This document shows, piece after piece, positions 10,420 through 18,486 of a stretch of 60,161 nucleotides of DNA. Every line of letters starts with the position of its first letter. The stretch's first letter is position 1. Origin of the DNA: Opitutales bacterium. GTDB lineage: Bacteria; Verrucomicrobiota; Verrucomicrobiia; Opitutales; Seribacteraceae. The position numbers were made by a program, and so were the translations under genes. Location of the stretch: assembly GCA_029254745.1 (NCBI GenBank), contig JAQWWZ010000002.1:1-60161 (forward strand). Direction: 5' to 3'. The notes beneath the pieces were generated by a model. It was not told where the DNA came from. It did no database searches and saw only the letters and a program-made list of their open reading frames with translations.

Positions 10420-11601
10420 ATGGCTACTAAAAAACCATTGCGAATTGGATTAATTGGATACGGCTTTATGGGGCGTACTCACTCCAACGCCTTCCGTAAG
10501 GTTCCTAACTTCTTCCCCGACCTGAAGTACAAACCTGAACTTGCAGCTGTTTGTGCCCGAAATAAAGAACGAGCTGAAGGCTTTGCAGAACAATGGGGTT
10601 ATGAGTCTGTGGAAACCGACTGGAAAAAACTCATTGCACGGGATGATATTGATGTTATCGATATCGCCGCCCCGAATAATGTACACCACGAAATTGCCAT
10701 CGCCGCAGCCAGAGCGGGTAAAGCAATTCTTTGCGAAAAGCCTCTCGCGTTAGACTGCAAAGAGGGAGAGGAAATGGTTCGTGAAGTCGAAAAAGCAGGT
10801 GTACCCAATATGGTTTGGTACAACTACCGCCGGGTCCCCGCTGTTACCATGGCCAAGGAAATGATTGATGAAGGCCGTTTGGGGAAAATCTATCACTATC
10901 GGGCAAACTTTCTTCAGGACTGGACGATCAATACAGATTTACCCCAGGGGGGAGAAGGTTTATGGCGTTTGGATGCCAAGATTGCAGGAAGTGGAGTTAC
11001 AGGCGACTTACTGGCCCATTGTATTGACACTGCAATTTGGTTGAATGGCCCGATCGTGGAAGTCAGTGCCATGACTGAAACTTTTGTAAAAGAACGGGTT
11101 CATACTAAGACTGGAAAGAAAGCGAAGGTTACGATTGATGATGCCTGTGCATTCTTAGCTAAATTTGCCAATGGTTCTCTGGCCATATTCGAATCTACTC
11201 GCTATGCCCGTGGACACAAAGCGTTATACACTCTGGAAATTAATGGAGCAGATGGCTCTCTAGCTTGGGATCTTCATGATCTTCACAGACTTGAGTACTA
11301 CGACTATGACAAGGAAGACCCAAAGACTCGAGGGTGGAGATCGATTCATGTTTCAGACAATGGAGGTGAGCACCCCTACATGGATAAATGGTGGGTACCT
11401 GGTCTTAACATTGGGTATGAGCATAGTTTCATCAATCAATTTGCTGACTTTATTGATGGTTATGGTTCCCGCAAAAAACGCCCATTACGCCCCGACTTTA
11501 GGGATGCTTTAGAAACCCAGTACATCTGCGAGGCGGTTTTAGACTCGGCAAAATCAGGTCGCTGGAAAAAAGTAGGTAAGATCCGCTCCAAAGCGAAATA
11601 A
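10420..11601 (+). CDS. Gfo/Idh/MocA-family oxidoreductase
   Basis: An NAD(P)-dependent sugar, inositol or amino-sugar dehydrogenase of 393 residues. The N-terminal Rossmann motif is [16 protein letters not shown] and the family EKP motif is [11 protein letters not shown] near residue 108, whose Lys is the conserved substrate-contacting residue. The C-terminal alpha/beta domain contains [19 protein letters not shown], with the His-Asp type catalytic region (GDLLAHCID), and ends with the [19 protein letters not shown] helix typical of this group. The start ATG at 10420 follows an AT-rich promoter-like stretch. Upstream is an MFS permease, so this probably oxidises the imported compound. The exact substrate is unknown. 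Confidence 0.92.
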   Translation: MATKKPLRIGLIGYGFMGRTHSNAFRKVPNFFPDLKYKPELAAVCARNKERAEGFAEQWGYESVETDWKKLIARDDIDVIDIAAPNNVHHEIAIAAARAGKAILCEKPLALDCKEGEEMVREVEKAGVPNMVWYNYRRVPAVTMAKEMIDEGRLGKIYHYRANFLQDWTINTDLPQGGEGLWRLDAKIAGSGVTGDLLAHCIDTAIWLNGPIVEVSAMTETFVKERVHTKTGKKAKVTIDDACAFLAKFANGSLAIFESTRYARGHKALYTLEINGADGSLAWDLHDLHRLEYYDYDKEDPKTRGWRSIHVSDNGGEHPYMDKWWVPGLNIGYEHSFINQFADFIDGYGSRKKRPLRPDFRDALETQYICEAVLDSAKSGRWKKVGKIRSKAK

Positions 11602-11632
11602 AGTTAGGAAACATCGGACTAAATTTGTAAAG

Positions 11633-11664
11633 AAAAGCCGGGGCTTTATGCCTCGGCTTTTTTG
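11633..11664 (+). terminator. Rho-independent terminator after the Gfo/Idh gene
   Basis: GCCGGGGC and GCCTCGGC form an 8-bp stem (one G-U) with a TTTAT loop. It is flanked by AAAA on the left and TTTTTT on the right, and lies about 30 nt past the stop codon. Confidence 0.85.
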
Positions 11665-11723
11665 TACCTCCATTATCTATGATTAATCTTGCCCTTTTTT
11701 GTGTTTGAAAAAAGGGTTTGAGG

Positions 11724-12956
11724 ATGAATTCCTTTTTTTACTTTTTATTCTCGTTTATTGTTCTTTTTTCAATTTCCTACGGCGATGACTGGCCCAATTG
11801 GCGTGGATCCAATAGGGATGGTCTGTCAAAAGAAACCGGATTATTACAGGAATGGCCAACAGGCGGCCCCCATAAGATTTGGTCAAGTGACAAAGCTGGA
11901 CTAGGGTACTCTGGCTTTTCAATTTCGAATGGGACACTTTTCACTCTTGGAGCTTTTGAACAAGAAGAACATCTTCTTGCATTTGATGCCGCCACTGGAA
12001 AAAAATTGTGGTCTTTGCCGGTTGGTAAATTATTAGCTAACAGTTGGGGAGATGGTCCAAGAATGACTCCTAGTGTGGCGGATGGGAAAGTCTATGCCTT
12101 GGGAGGCAAAGGGAGTCTACTGTGCGTAGATGCCAGGACAGGCAAAAGAATTTGGCAGGTTCACATGGTTAATGATTTAGGGGGTAAGGTACCAAATTGG
12201 GGGTACACTGAATCCGTTTTAGTTGATCAGGACCGGGTTATTTGCACCCCTGGCGGGAAGAGAGGAGCGATTGCCGCTCTTGATGCCAAAACAGGAAAGG
12301 TTTTATGGAGAAGTACAGAGTTCACGGATGAAGCACAGTATTCTTCCCCGATCGTAACCACCCACAAAGGTAAAAGGCAGTACATTCAATTGGTCATGAA
12401 AAACCTAGTCGGTATTGAAGCAAACTCTGGAGATTTACTTTGGCAATCTCCTTGGTCCGGAAGGACCGCAGTTATTCCCACCCCGATTTATGACCATGGC
12501 TATGTCTTTATCACCACAGGCTATGGAGTGGGGTGTAAATTAGTCAGCATTGAAAATGGAGGAGCGAAGGATGTGTATGAAAATAAAACCATGAAAAACC
12601 ACCATGGTGGTGTGATTAAACTTGGAGACTTTCTCTATGGCTACTCAGACGGATACGGTTGGGTATGCTTGGATTTCAAAAAAGGGGAGCTTAAATGGAA
12701 TGAGAAAAAAGCATTGGGTAAGGGTGCGATCGCTTATGCCGATAACCGGTTTTATTGCCTAAGCGAAAGAGATGGGAATGTTGTACTTATTGAAGCCAAC
12801 CCAGCAGGTTGGAAAGCACGGGGGGAATTTACTATATCACCCCAAACCAAGAAACGAAGCACAAGGGGTAAAATTTGGACACATCCTGTAATCTCAAACG
12901 GAAAGCTGTATCTCCGAGATCAGGAACTTATACACTGCTACGATCTGGCAAAATAA
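11724..12956 (+). CDS. Secreted PQQ-binding-like beta-propeller protein
   Basis: About 410 residues with an N-terminal signal peptide (FFYFLFSFIVLFSISYG, cleavage before DDWPNWRGSNRDG). The DWPNWRG opening and repeated blades (AFDAATGKKLWSLPVG, CVDARTGKRIWQVH, ALDAKTGKVLWRS) are typical of the PQQ-like/PQQ_2 propellers that are very abundant in Planctomycetes and Verrucomicrobia. Such proteins are usually periplasmic, and most lack evidence of binding the PQQ cofactor. The function here is unknown; binding or a scaffold role in carbohydrate use is possible. An in-frame TTG lies two codons upstream, but ATG 11724 with an AAGGG seven bases before it is the better start. It ends 4 nt from the convergent sufT. 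Confidence 0.85.
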   Translation: MNSFFYFLFSFIVLFSISYGDDWPNWRGSNRDGLSKETGLLQEWPTGGPHKIWSSDKAGLGYSGFSISNGTLFTLGAFEQEEHLLAFDAATGKKLWSLPVGKLLANSWGDGPRMTPSVADGKVYALGGKGSLLCVDARTGKRIWQVHMVNDLGGKVPNWGYTESVLVDQDRVICTPGGKRGAIAALDAKTGKVLWRSTEFTDEAQYSSPIVTTHKGKRQYIQLVMKNLVGIEANSGDLLWQSPWSGRTAVIPTPIYDHGYVFITTGYGVGCKLVSIENGGAKDVYENKTMKNHHGGVIKLGDFLYGYSDGYGWVCLDFKKGELKWNEKKALGKGAIAYADNRFYCLSERDGNVVLIEANPAGWKARGEFTISPQTKKRSTRGKIWTHPVISNGKLYLRDQELIHCYDLAK

Positions 12957-12960
12957 AAGA

Positions 12961-13506
12961 TTACTCCAGCCCCAGAACTTTTTTTCCTTCCTCAGAAATC
13001 ATACGGGGGTTCCATACAGGATCCCATACAATCTCGACTTCCGCAGAATCAACCTCAGGCAACGCAAGGATTCGTTGTTTTGCATCATCGGCAATGACGG
13101 GCCCCATACCGCATCCTTGAGCGGTAAGGGTCATTTTCACCGAGATATGCTTCGCTTTCTCACCCTCTTCAACCTGCATGTCATAAATAAGGCCGAGATC
13201 TACAATATTGACTGGAATCTCAGGATCATAACACCCACGCATTGCTTCCCATACTTGATCTTCACTAAAAGGTCCTTGGTCTTTTGCTGGCTCTTTCGTC
13301 GATAGAACCTGTTTTTTGACTTCTTCTCCCAGTGCATCAAGGGCCTCTTGCCCTACCCTGTACATACCATTGGCATCACGGAGTGTAATGGAACCACCCA
13401 GTGATTGAGCAATGGAAAAAGAGGCTCCCTCGGCCAAGGTAATTTCATCTCCCGCAGGAATAATCGTGGCAACGCAATTTTTTTTAAGAGTAATTTCTTT
13501 CGTCAT
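12961..13506 (-). CDS. sufT: Probable Fe-S cluster assembly protein SufT (MIP18/DUF59)
   Basis: A 181-residue protein with the SufT arrangement. The N-terminal segment ITLKKNCVATIIPAGDEITL ... SIAQSLGGSITL lies over about residues 4-50. It is followed by a MIP18-family (DUF59) domain at about 90-180, with YDPEIPVNIVDLGLIYD and MTLTAQGCGMGPVIADDAK, the latter containing the conserved Cys. SufT-like proteins help mature Fe-S proteins and usually sit in suf operons; here no sufBCD is adjacent, although sufS lies about 35 kb away. The frame extends upstream to 13575, but ATG 13506 matches the family N-terminus and avoids overlap with sppA. It lies directly downstream of sppA on the same strand. 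Confidence 0.88.
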   Translation of the reverse strand: MTKEITLKKNCVATIIPAGDEITLAEGASFSIAQSLGGSITLRDANGMYRVGQEALDALGEEVKKQVLSTKEPAKDQGPFSEDQVWEAMRGCYDPEIPVNIVDLGLIYDMQVEEGEKAKHISVKMTLTAQGCGMGPVIADDAKQRILALPEVDSAEVEIVWDPVWNPRMISEEGKKVLGLE

Positions 13507-13541
13507 AATAAAGATATATATGCTATTTACACCAAAAGGAA

Positions 13542-15395
13542 TCAGTCGATAAAGCCAAATCCTCTTCGGTACCAAGGTAAAATGCCATAAGCTTGCCTAG
13601 GATCATTAAGGCTTTGCAGGAAGGAAAGGTAATGCTGAATCTCGTTTGTTATTTTGGTGACTGATCCTGATTTCTTAGGCAAGTATTTCGGAGATGTAGT
13701 GGATGACACTTCAAACATTTCTTCGAGTGCATGCAAAGGGGTTTCGACTCCAGGAACTTCAACGACTTGATAATTATCTCCGATTTCTGCAAGTTTGACT
13801 GCTTGAAGCACCGCTGCCTCAATACCTCCAAAACCATCAACTAAACCCTCGGCTTTCGCATCTATACCAGTCCAGACTCTCCCCTCTGCAATTGACAGAA
13901 CTTTTTCTATTTCCATATTTCTGGCCGTTGCAACTAAGTGAATAAATTTCGCATATAGTGATTCAACATGCTCTTGAATAACAGTCAGTTCTTGAGGTGA
14001 TTTGGGCCTCGATACAGACATAATATCCGAGTGATCATGGGTCTTTACCGCATCCCAGTATAAACCATATCCGGCTGCTATATTCTTGAAGTTGGGCAGT
14101 AAGCCAAAAACTCCAATCGATCCGGTTATGGTTTGCTTGGATGCGAGCAGGCGATCGCACTCAGTCGCAATCCAATACCCACCAGATGCGGCAACCGAGC
14201 CCATTGAGACTACAACTGGAACCCCATCTTGCCGTACCCTGCGAAGTTCTTGAAGAATGGCATCTGACCCCGAAACACTGCCACCAGGACTATTGACCCG
14301 TAAGACAATGGCTCGACAATTTTCATCAGCACGAGCCTCCTGTAAGCGATTGGCAATTTGATGCCCTCCAACCGCCTCCCCGTCATCCCCCCAACCATCA
14401 ATAATAGCACCTTCTACATAAATGATTTTGATTTTTGGAGTTTCGGTTCCTATTTCTTGGGCAAGCTTTTCTTGGGGATTTGGGCGATCAAGGTAGTCAA
14501 TAAAATCGATCTCGATAAAACTAGACTTATCATCAAAGGAGCCAAGTTCGATAAGCTGATCAACCATTTGGTCATACGGAGCAATTAAATCCACAAGCTT
14601 ATGCTCCAGTGCCTCCTCTGGTTTGTAAAGATAGTCTTTGGCAAGTTTTTGCCGGATTACTTTTTGGTTTACTGAGCGATTCTTGGAAATAGTGGAGACA
14701 TAATCGTTCCACCTCAATCGAAGAAGGCGATTTATTTGCGCACGGTTTTCATCACTAAATTGAGTTGAGATAAATGGCTCAACGGCTCCTTTAAATTCTC
14801 CAGTTCGAACGACCTGTATACCGATTCCATATTTGTCAAAAGCTTCGCCGAAAAACATAGCCTCACTGGATAGACCTTTAAGAAGTAAACTACCGCTTGG
14901 GTCCATGGATAACTGATCGCAGAGTGAATAAACTAAATAGTCGAGTTGCGAAGGATTGCGCATATATCCGATGACTGGCTTTTTTGATTTTTTAAAGTCA
15001 GTTATTCCTTGTAAAAGCTCTTGTACGGCAGCGTATCCACAACCATATCCGGATGGCATAAAGCCACCTTTGATAAATAAGGCATTAACCTTGGGATCTG
15101 ATTTTGCTTTTCGCAAAGCTTTAAGCACTTCCCACAGATGCATCTGCGGAGGCTCCTGCTCATCTGTAAGCGCCTGTCTTGTCAATTCTTCAAACCCAAA
15201 ACCACCTGGTCGATCGGTAAGATTCATGGTAAGATTTATGGTAAGAATAGAATCAGGCTGATGCTCTACCTTTGCTTCATCCACAAGGGATGCAATCAAC
15301 GCACCAAGTAAGAATAGAGAAACGACGGCGAAAAGAATGCTGGAAACCAGAGTGACCGCCATTCGTGTTAAGATATCCTTAAAAAATGATTTCAT
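13542..15395 (-). CDS. sppA: Signal peptide peptidase SppA, 67K type
   Basis: A membrane-anchored serine protease of family S49 that degrades leftover signal peptides. The 617-residue product is the long, tandem-domain form. An N-terminal transmembrane anchor (VTLVSSILFAVVSLFLLGALI, about 14-34) is followed by two ClpP-like S49 domains. The general-base Lys is expected in TGEFKGAVEPF of the first domain. The nucleophile Ser is in GSVAASGGYWIATECDRLLA of the second, followed by TITGSIGVFG. Both catalytic residues are thus present. It is divergent from the conserved gene at 15480, with 84 nt shared for promoters. sufT follows, probably in the same transcript. Confidence 0.94.
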   Translation of the reverse strand: MKSFFKDILTRMAVTLVSSILFAVVSLFLLGALIASLVDEAKVEHQPDSILTINLTMNLTDRPGGFGFEELTRQALTDEQEPPQMHLWEVLKALRKAKSDPKVNALFIKGGFMPSGYGCGYAAVQELLQGITDFKKSKKPVIGYMRNPSQLDYLVYSLCDQLSMDPSGSLLLKGLSSEAMFFGEAFDKYGIGIQVVRTGEFKGAVEPFISTQFSDENRAQINRLLRLRWNDYVSTISKNRSVNQKVIRQKLAKDYLYKPEEALEHKLVDLIAPYDQMVDQLIELGSFDDKSSFIEIDFIDYLDRPNPQEKLAQEIGTETPKIKIIYVEGAIIDGWGDDGEAVGGHQIANRLQEARADENCRAIVLRVNSPGGSVSGSDAILQELRRVRQDGVPVVVSMGSVAASGGYWIATECDRLLASKQTITGSIGVFGLLPNFKNIAAGYGLYWDAVKTHDHSDIMSVSRPKSPQELTVIQEHVESLYAKFIHLVATARNMEIEKVLSIAEGRVWTGIDAKAEGLVDGFGGIEAAVLQAVKLAEIGDNYQVVEVPGVETPLHALEEMFEVSSTTSPKYLPKKSGSVTKITNEIQHYLSFLQSLNDPRQAYGILPWYRRGFGFID

Positions 15396-15479
15396 ACAGG
15401 TTCTTAAAAAACCTTTATTTTCCGGATTCGTCGAAGAAAAACTTTGCCTGTCTTTAAAAAGAGCGCAAGTTAGCCACTG

Positions 15480-16931
15480 ATGAACGAAGAAGAATTAACT
15501 GTGGAAAGAAAAGCATTACGAATCAACCTTGATTCAAGTAAATATGGTACTTTTGCAGAAATCGGTGCCGGCCAAGAGGTAGCCCGTCACTTTTTCCAAG
15601 CTGGAGGTGCAGCTGGTACGGTTGCCAAAACCATGTCTGCCTACGACATGAAGTTCAGCGATGCAATTTATGGTGAAGCGGGCAGGTATGTTTCTCGTAA
15701 ACGACTTGTTCAAATGATGAGCCATGAATACGGTTTGCTTGAAAAGCGTCTGTCCGATGCCCGGGGTGACGAAACTTATTTTTTTGCTTTTGCCACCACG
15801 GTTTCAGCTCTTAATTATCAGAAAACAAATGAATGCCATGGTTGGATGGGTATACGCTTTCAAATCGAGCCCAATAGTCCATTTCATGATATCATTCTTC
15901 ATGTAAGAATGTTAGACCGCGAGAATCGCCTTCAGCAAGAAGCGATTGGGATGCTCGGGGTAAACCTCGTATACGGTGCCTTTCACATGGCGGAAAACCC
16001 AAAAAAATTCATCACCGGCCTGATTGATGACATCGGAGAAGAGAGAATTGAAGTGGATATGATTGAATTCAATGGGCCGGACTTTGAGAAATTTGACAAC
16101 CGGATTTTGTGCTTAAATTTAGTTGAGTGCGGATTATCCAACGCCATTATGTTCAATCGTGAAGGTTTTATTGTTCAGGCGGCTGAAGAGCTTTACAAAA
16201 AATCATGCCTTATCGAACGCGGTAGTTTTAGACCGGTTACCCAAGTCAATTTGGACATGCTTGAAAAAGCGAAAACTCAATTTGTTTCTCGAGATGATGT
16301 GGAAGGTGAACAAGTTGAAGTGTTTATGGAGCTTACCCTGGGCAATTTACTCACGGAAGGAGATATTGACCCTGAAGACTTCCTCGCCCGTATTGAGGTA
16401 ATTAATGCATGCGGGTACGGGGTATTGGTATCTAACTATTTTGAATACTTCCGCTTATCAGCCTATCTCCGCAGGCATGTAAAAAAACCGATAGGAATGG
16501 TAATGGGGTTAAATAACCTCGCAGATATTTTTAAAGAGGAATATTACGCAAAATTAGACGGAGGGATCCTCGAAGCTTTTGGGGTGCTATTTAAAGAAAA
16601 TGTCAAAATTTACTCCTATCCGATTGAGCTCGAAAATTTTGAACGCTACCGCAAGCAAATAGGTCGGGGAGATAATGTTGAAACCGAAGTCAGTAATGAC
16701 GGGCTTGTTACCATTGATAACCTCCTCGTTGCCCCAAACTTAAGAAACCTCTACAAATATGTCAGAGAAAATGGATTTCTCATTTCGATTGATGATTGTA
16801 ACCGTAAAAACATGCAGCTCTTTTCGAGGGATATATTAGAGCGAGTCAAGACACGAAGTAATGGTTGGAAGGAAAGCCTACCGGCCTCTGTGGTTGCAAT
16901 GATTGAAAACAAGGGGCTTTGGTCCTGCTAA
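15480..16931 (+). CDS. Conserved uncharacterised protein (483 aa)
   Basis: A soluble 483-residue protein without signal peptide or membrane segment. It belongs to a conserved family that I recognise from Opitutae-like and other bacteria. Databases label members inconsistently as TonB-dependent receptor or nicotinamide-nucleotide adenylyltransferase; neither label is supported here, as there is no beta-barrel pattern and no HxGH motif. Strongly patterned segments include YGTFAEIGAGQEVARHFFQA, GGAAGTVAKTMSAYDM, DECHGWMG-like ECHGWMGIRFQ, QQEAIGMLGVNL, LVERGSFRPVTQ-like IERGSFRPVTQVNLDML, and VLVSNYFEYFRLSAYLRRH. The high conservation and the Gly-Ala-Gly stretch suggest an enzyme, but no reaction can be assigned. 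It is transcribed divergently from sppA. Confidence 0.85.
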   Translation: MNEEELTVERKALRINLDSSKYGTFAEIGAGQEVARHFFQAGGAAGTVAKTMSAYDMKFSDAIYGEAGRYVSRKRLVQMMSHEYGLLEKRLSDARGDETYFFAFATTVSALNYQKTNECHGWMGIRFQIEPNSPFHDIILHVRMLDRENRLQQEAIGMLGVNLVYGAFHMAENPKKFITGLIDDIGEERIEVDMIEFNGPDFEKFDNRILCLNLVECGLSNAIMFNREGFIVQAAEELYKKSCLIERGSFRPVTQVNLDMLEKAKTQFVSRDDVEGEQVEVFMELTLGNLLTEGDIDPEDFLARIEVINACGYGVLVSNYFEYFRLSAYLRRHVKKPIGMVMGLNNLADIFKEEYYAKLDGGILEAFGVLFKENVKIYSYPIELENFERYRKQIGRGDNVETEVSNDGLVTIDNLLVAPNLRNLYKYVRENGFLISIDDCNRKNMQLFSRDILERVKTRSNGWKESLPASVVAMIENKGLWSC

Positions 16932-16942
16932 AATCCCTGTAA

Positions 16943-17581
16943 ATGTATCTCAGTAACCGCAAAAGAGTACATTTGGTTTTAAACTATTTAGTACGAAACC
17001 CTTCTAGTATTGTCCGGTATGTACGGGATTGTTACTTTGGTAAAAGCCCTTTGGATAAAGGTCTACCTTGGTGGTCTTATGAAGCTATCGACTGGGTCAA
17101 ACAGTATTTAAAGCCTCAGGCTAAGATCTTTGAATGGGGTTCGGGTGGGTCCACCGTGTTCCTTTCCAAATATTGTCAGCAGCTAATTTCTGTTGAAAAT
17201 GATGAGGAATGGATGGGTAAAACCAAAAAACAATTGGAATCAAAAAGAATAGAGAATGTGACTCTTGTAAAAAAAACACTAAATTTAACAAACGAAAACC
17301 AATTTAAAGAGTGTGGTTATTTTAAGGCTTTATCTGAAAATTATAATTTTATCGTTATTGATGGAGAGGATGCTTTTGGCCCTGATTGTTTATGGTCTTC
17401 TAGGGAAACATGTTTTGAAAGAGCAGAAAACTGGATCAATCCACAAGGCTTTATTTTAGTCGATGATTCCTGGAGGTATCCCAAAATTTTAAAATCTACA
17501 AAGGCTAAAAAAGTTATTCGCTTTCAAAGTATTGGCCCATGTCGTAAGGGGGTGACGACAACGGACTTGCATTGTTATTAA
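16943..17581 (+). CDS. Class I SAM-dependent methyltransferase-like protein
   Basis: A 212-residue protein with a Rossmann-like methyltransferase core. Motif I is AKIFEWGSGGSTVFLSKYC (E-x-G-x-G-x-S), followed by LISVENDEEWMGKTKKQL (the acidic motif II position). A later IVIDGEDAFG and FILVDDSW occupy the positions of motifs IV and V in FkbM/class-I-like transferases. The substrate is unknown; relatives are often found in glycan or lipid modification loci. The gene starts 11 nt after the preceding conserved gene and overlaps the convergent nuclease gene by 4 nt at its end. By eye it is richer in A and T (AAA, ATT, TTA codons) than its neighbours, suggesting separate origin. Confidence 0.75.
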   Translation: MYLSNRKRVHLVLNYLVRNPSSIVRYVRDCYFGKSPLDKGLPWWSYEAIDWVKQYLKPQAKIFEWGSGGSTVFLSKYCQQLISVENDEEWMGKTKKQLESKRIENVTLVKKTLNLTNENQFKECGYFKALSENYNFIVIDGEDAFGPDCLWSSRETCFERAENWINPQGFILVDDSWRYPKILKSTKAKKVIRFQSIGPCRKGVTTTDLHCY

Positions 17582-18486
17582 AACTTGAAGTCTGCATAAA
17601 CCATACGATGATCAGAAGCCATCAATGTATGGTAACCATCATATATTCTGGCTGTGTCAGTCGTGTAATGCTTTTGCATGCTTGGTGAAACTAAGAGATA
17701 GTCCAACCTGGCATAACTGTCTTCCTTGGCATAATAATGAGTCCAAAAGTGACGATTCTGGTCTTGGCAGGGAAGCATAGATGAGAGTGTTGTTTCACTA
17801 ACTTTCATAAACCGCCTTAAAGCTTGGGAATTTTTATGATCATTAAAATCACCAGCGACGATATAACGAGGGTGAGTAGAAGGTGGATATTTTCCCCGGA
17901 TAAAATCACGCATAGCTCGGGCCTCTTTTTCTCTGCGAAGATTAGCCTCTGGGTCATCTTTTCTTTCCGTCCACTTACTTTTTAAGTGCAAGTTAAAAAT
18001 CGACCAGCTCTGCCCATTTGTTTTGAAATTGATTTCCATAAGACCACGGCTTGGTTTCTTTTTTTCACCAAAATAAGTAAAGGATATGTCCACATGCTCT
18101 AGAACTGAATGGAAAGGAACTTTCGAAAGAATAGCGAGATGCCTTTGTTCCTTCTTATAAGAGCCATGCATCCAAGCAGAATATAAAAACTGAGTTCCTT
18201 GCGTCACATTTAAATCCATCCATAACTCATTCAAAAATGGTTCATCCCCTATCTCCTGAATGACAAGAATATCGGGATTCACTTGGTTAATCATCGAACG
18301 AAGGGCACGCTTTTCTTTGGACGGTTTGGGATAATCTCGCCTCCACTTTCCGTCAACCCACCGATCCATGAGCAGGTAATTTTCTACATTAATCGAAGCA
18401 ACTCGGAGAATGTCTGCCTTTGCAAGGCAGACAGAAAGAAGAGACCCAAAAAATAAAAAAAGAAAAAGTTTACTTCCCTCGACCAC
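17578..18486 (-). CDS. Secreted endonuclease/exonuclease/phosphatase-family protein
   Basis: A 302-residue member of the EEP superfamily (DNase I, AP endonuclease and phosphodiesterase fold) with an N-terminal signal peptide (KLFLFLFFGSLLSVCLA). Conserved motifs in order are RVASINVENYLL (Asn), ILVIQEIGDE (metal-binding Glu), FNLHLKSKW (His), IVAGDFNDHKNS (Asp and Asn), DYLLVSP, and MASDHRMVYADFKF (catalytic Asp-His). All key residues are present, so it is probably an active periplasmic or secreted phosphoesterase or nuclease. It starts with GTG at 18484-18486, overlapping the end of the upstream SHD1 gene by 17 nt, so the two are probably translated in concert. Confidence 0.87.
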   Translation of the reverse strand: MVEGSKLFLFLFFGSLLSVCLAKADILRVASINVENYLLMDRWVDGKWRRDYPKPSKEKRALRSMINQVNPDILVIQEIGDEPFLNELWMDLNVTQGTQFLYSAWMHGSYKKEQRHLAILSKVPFHSVLEHVDISFTYFGEKKKPSRGLMEINFKTNGQSWSIFNLHLKSKWTERKDDPEANLRREKEARAMRDFIRGKYPPSTHPRYIVAGDFNDHKNSQALRRFMKVSETTLSSMLPCQDQNRHFWTHYYAKEDSYARLDYLLVSPSMQKHYTTDTARIYDGYHTLMASDHRMVYADFKF

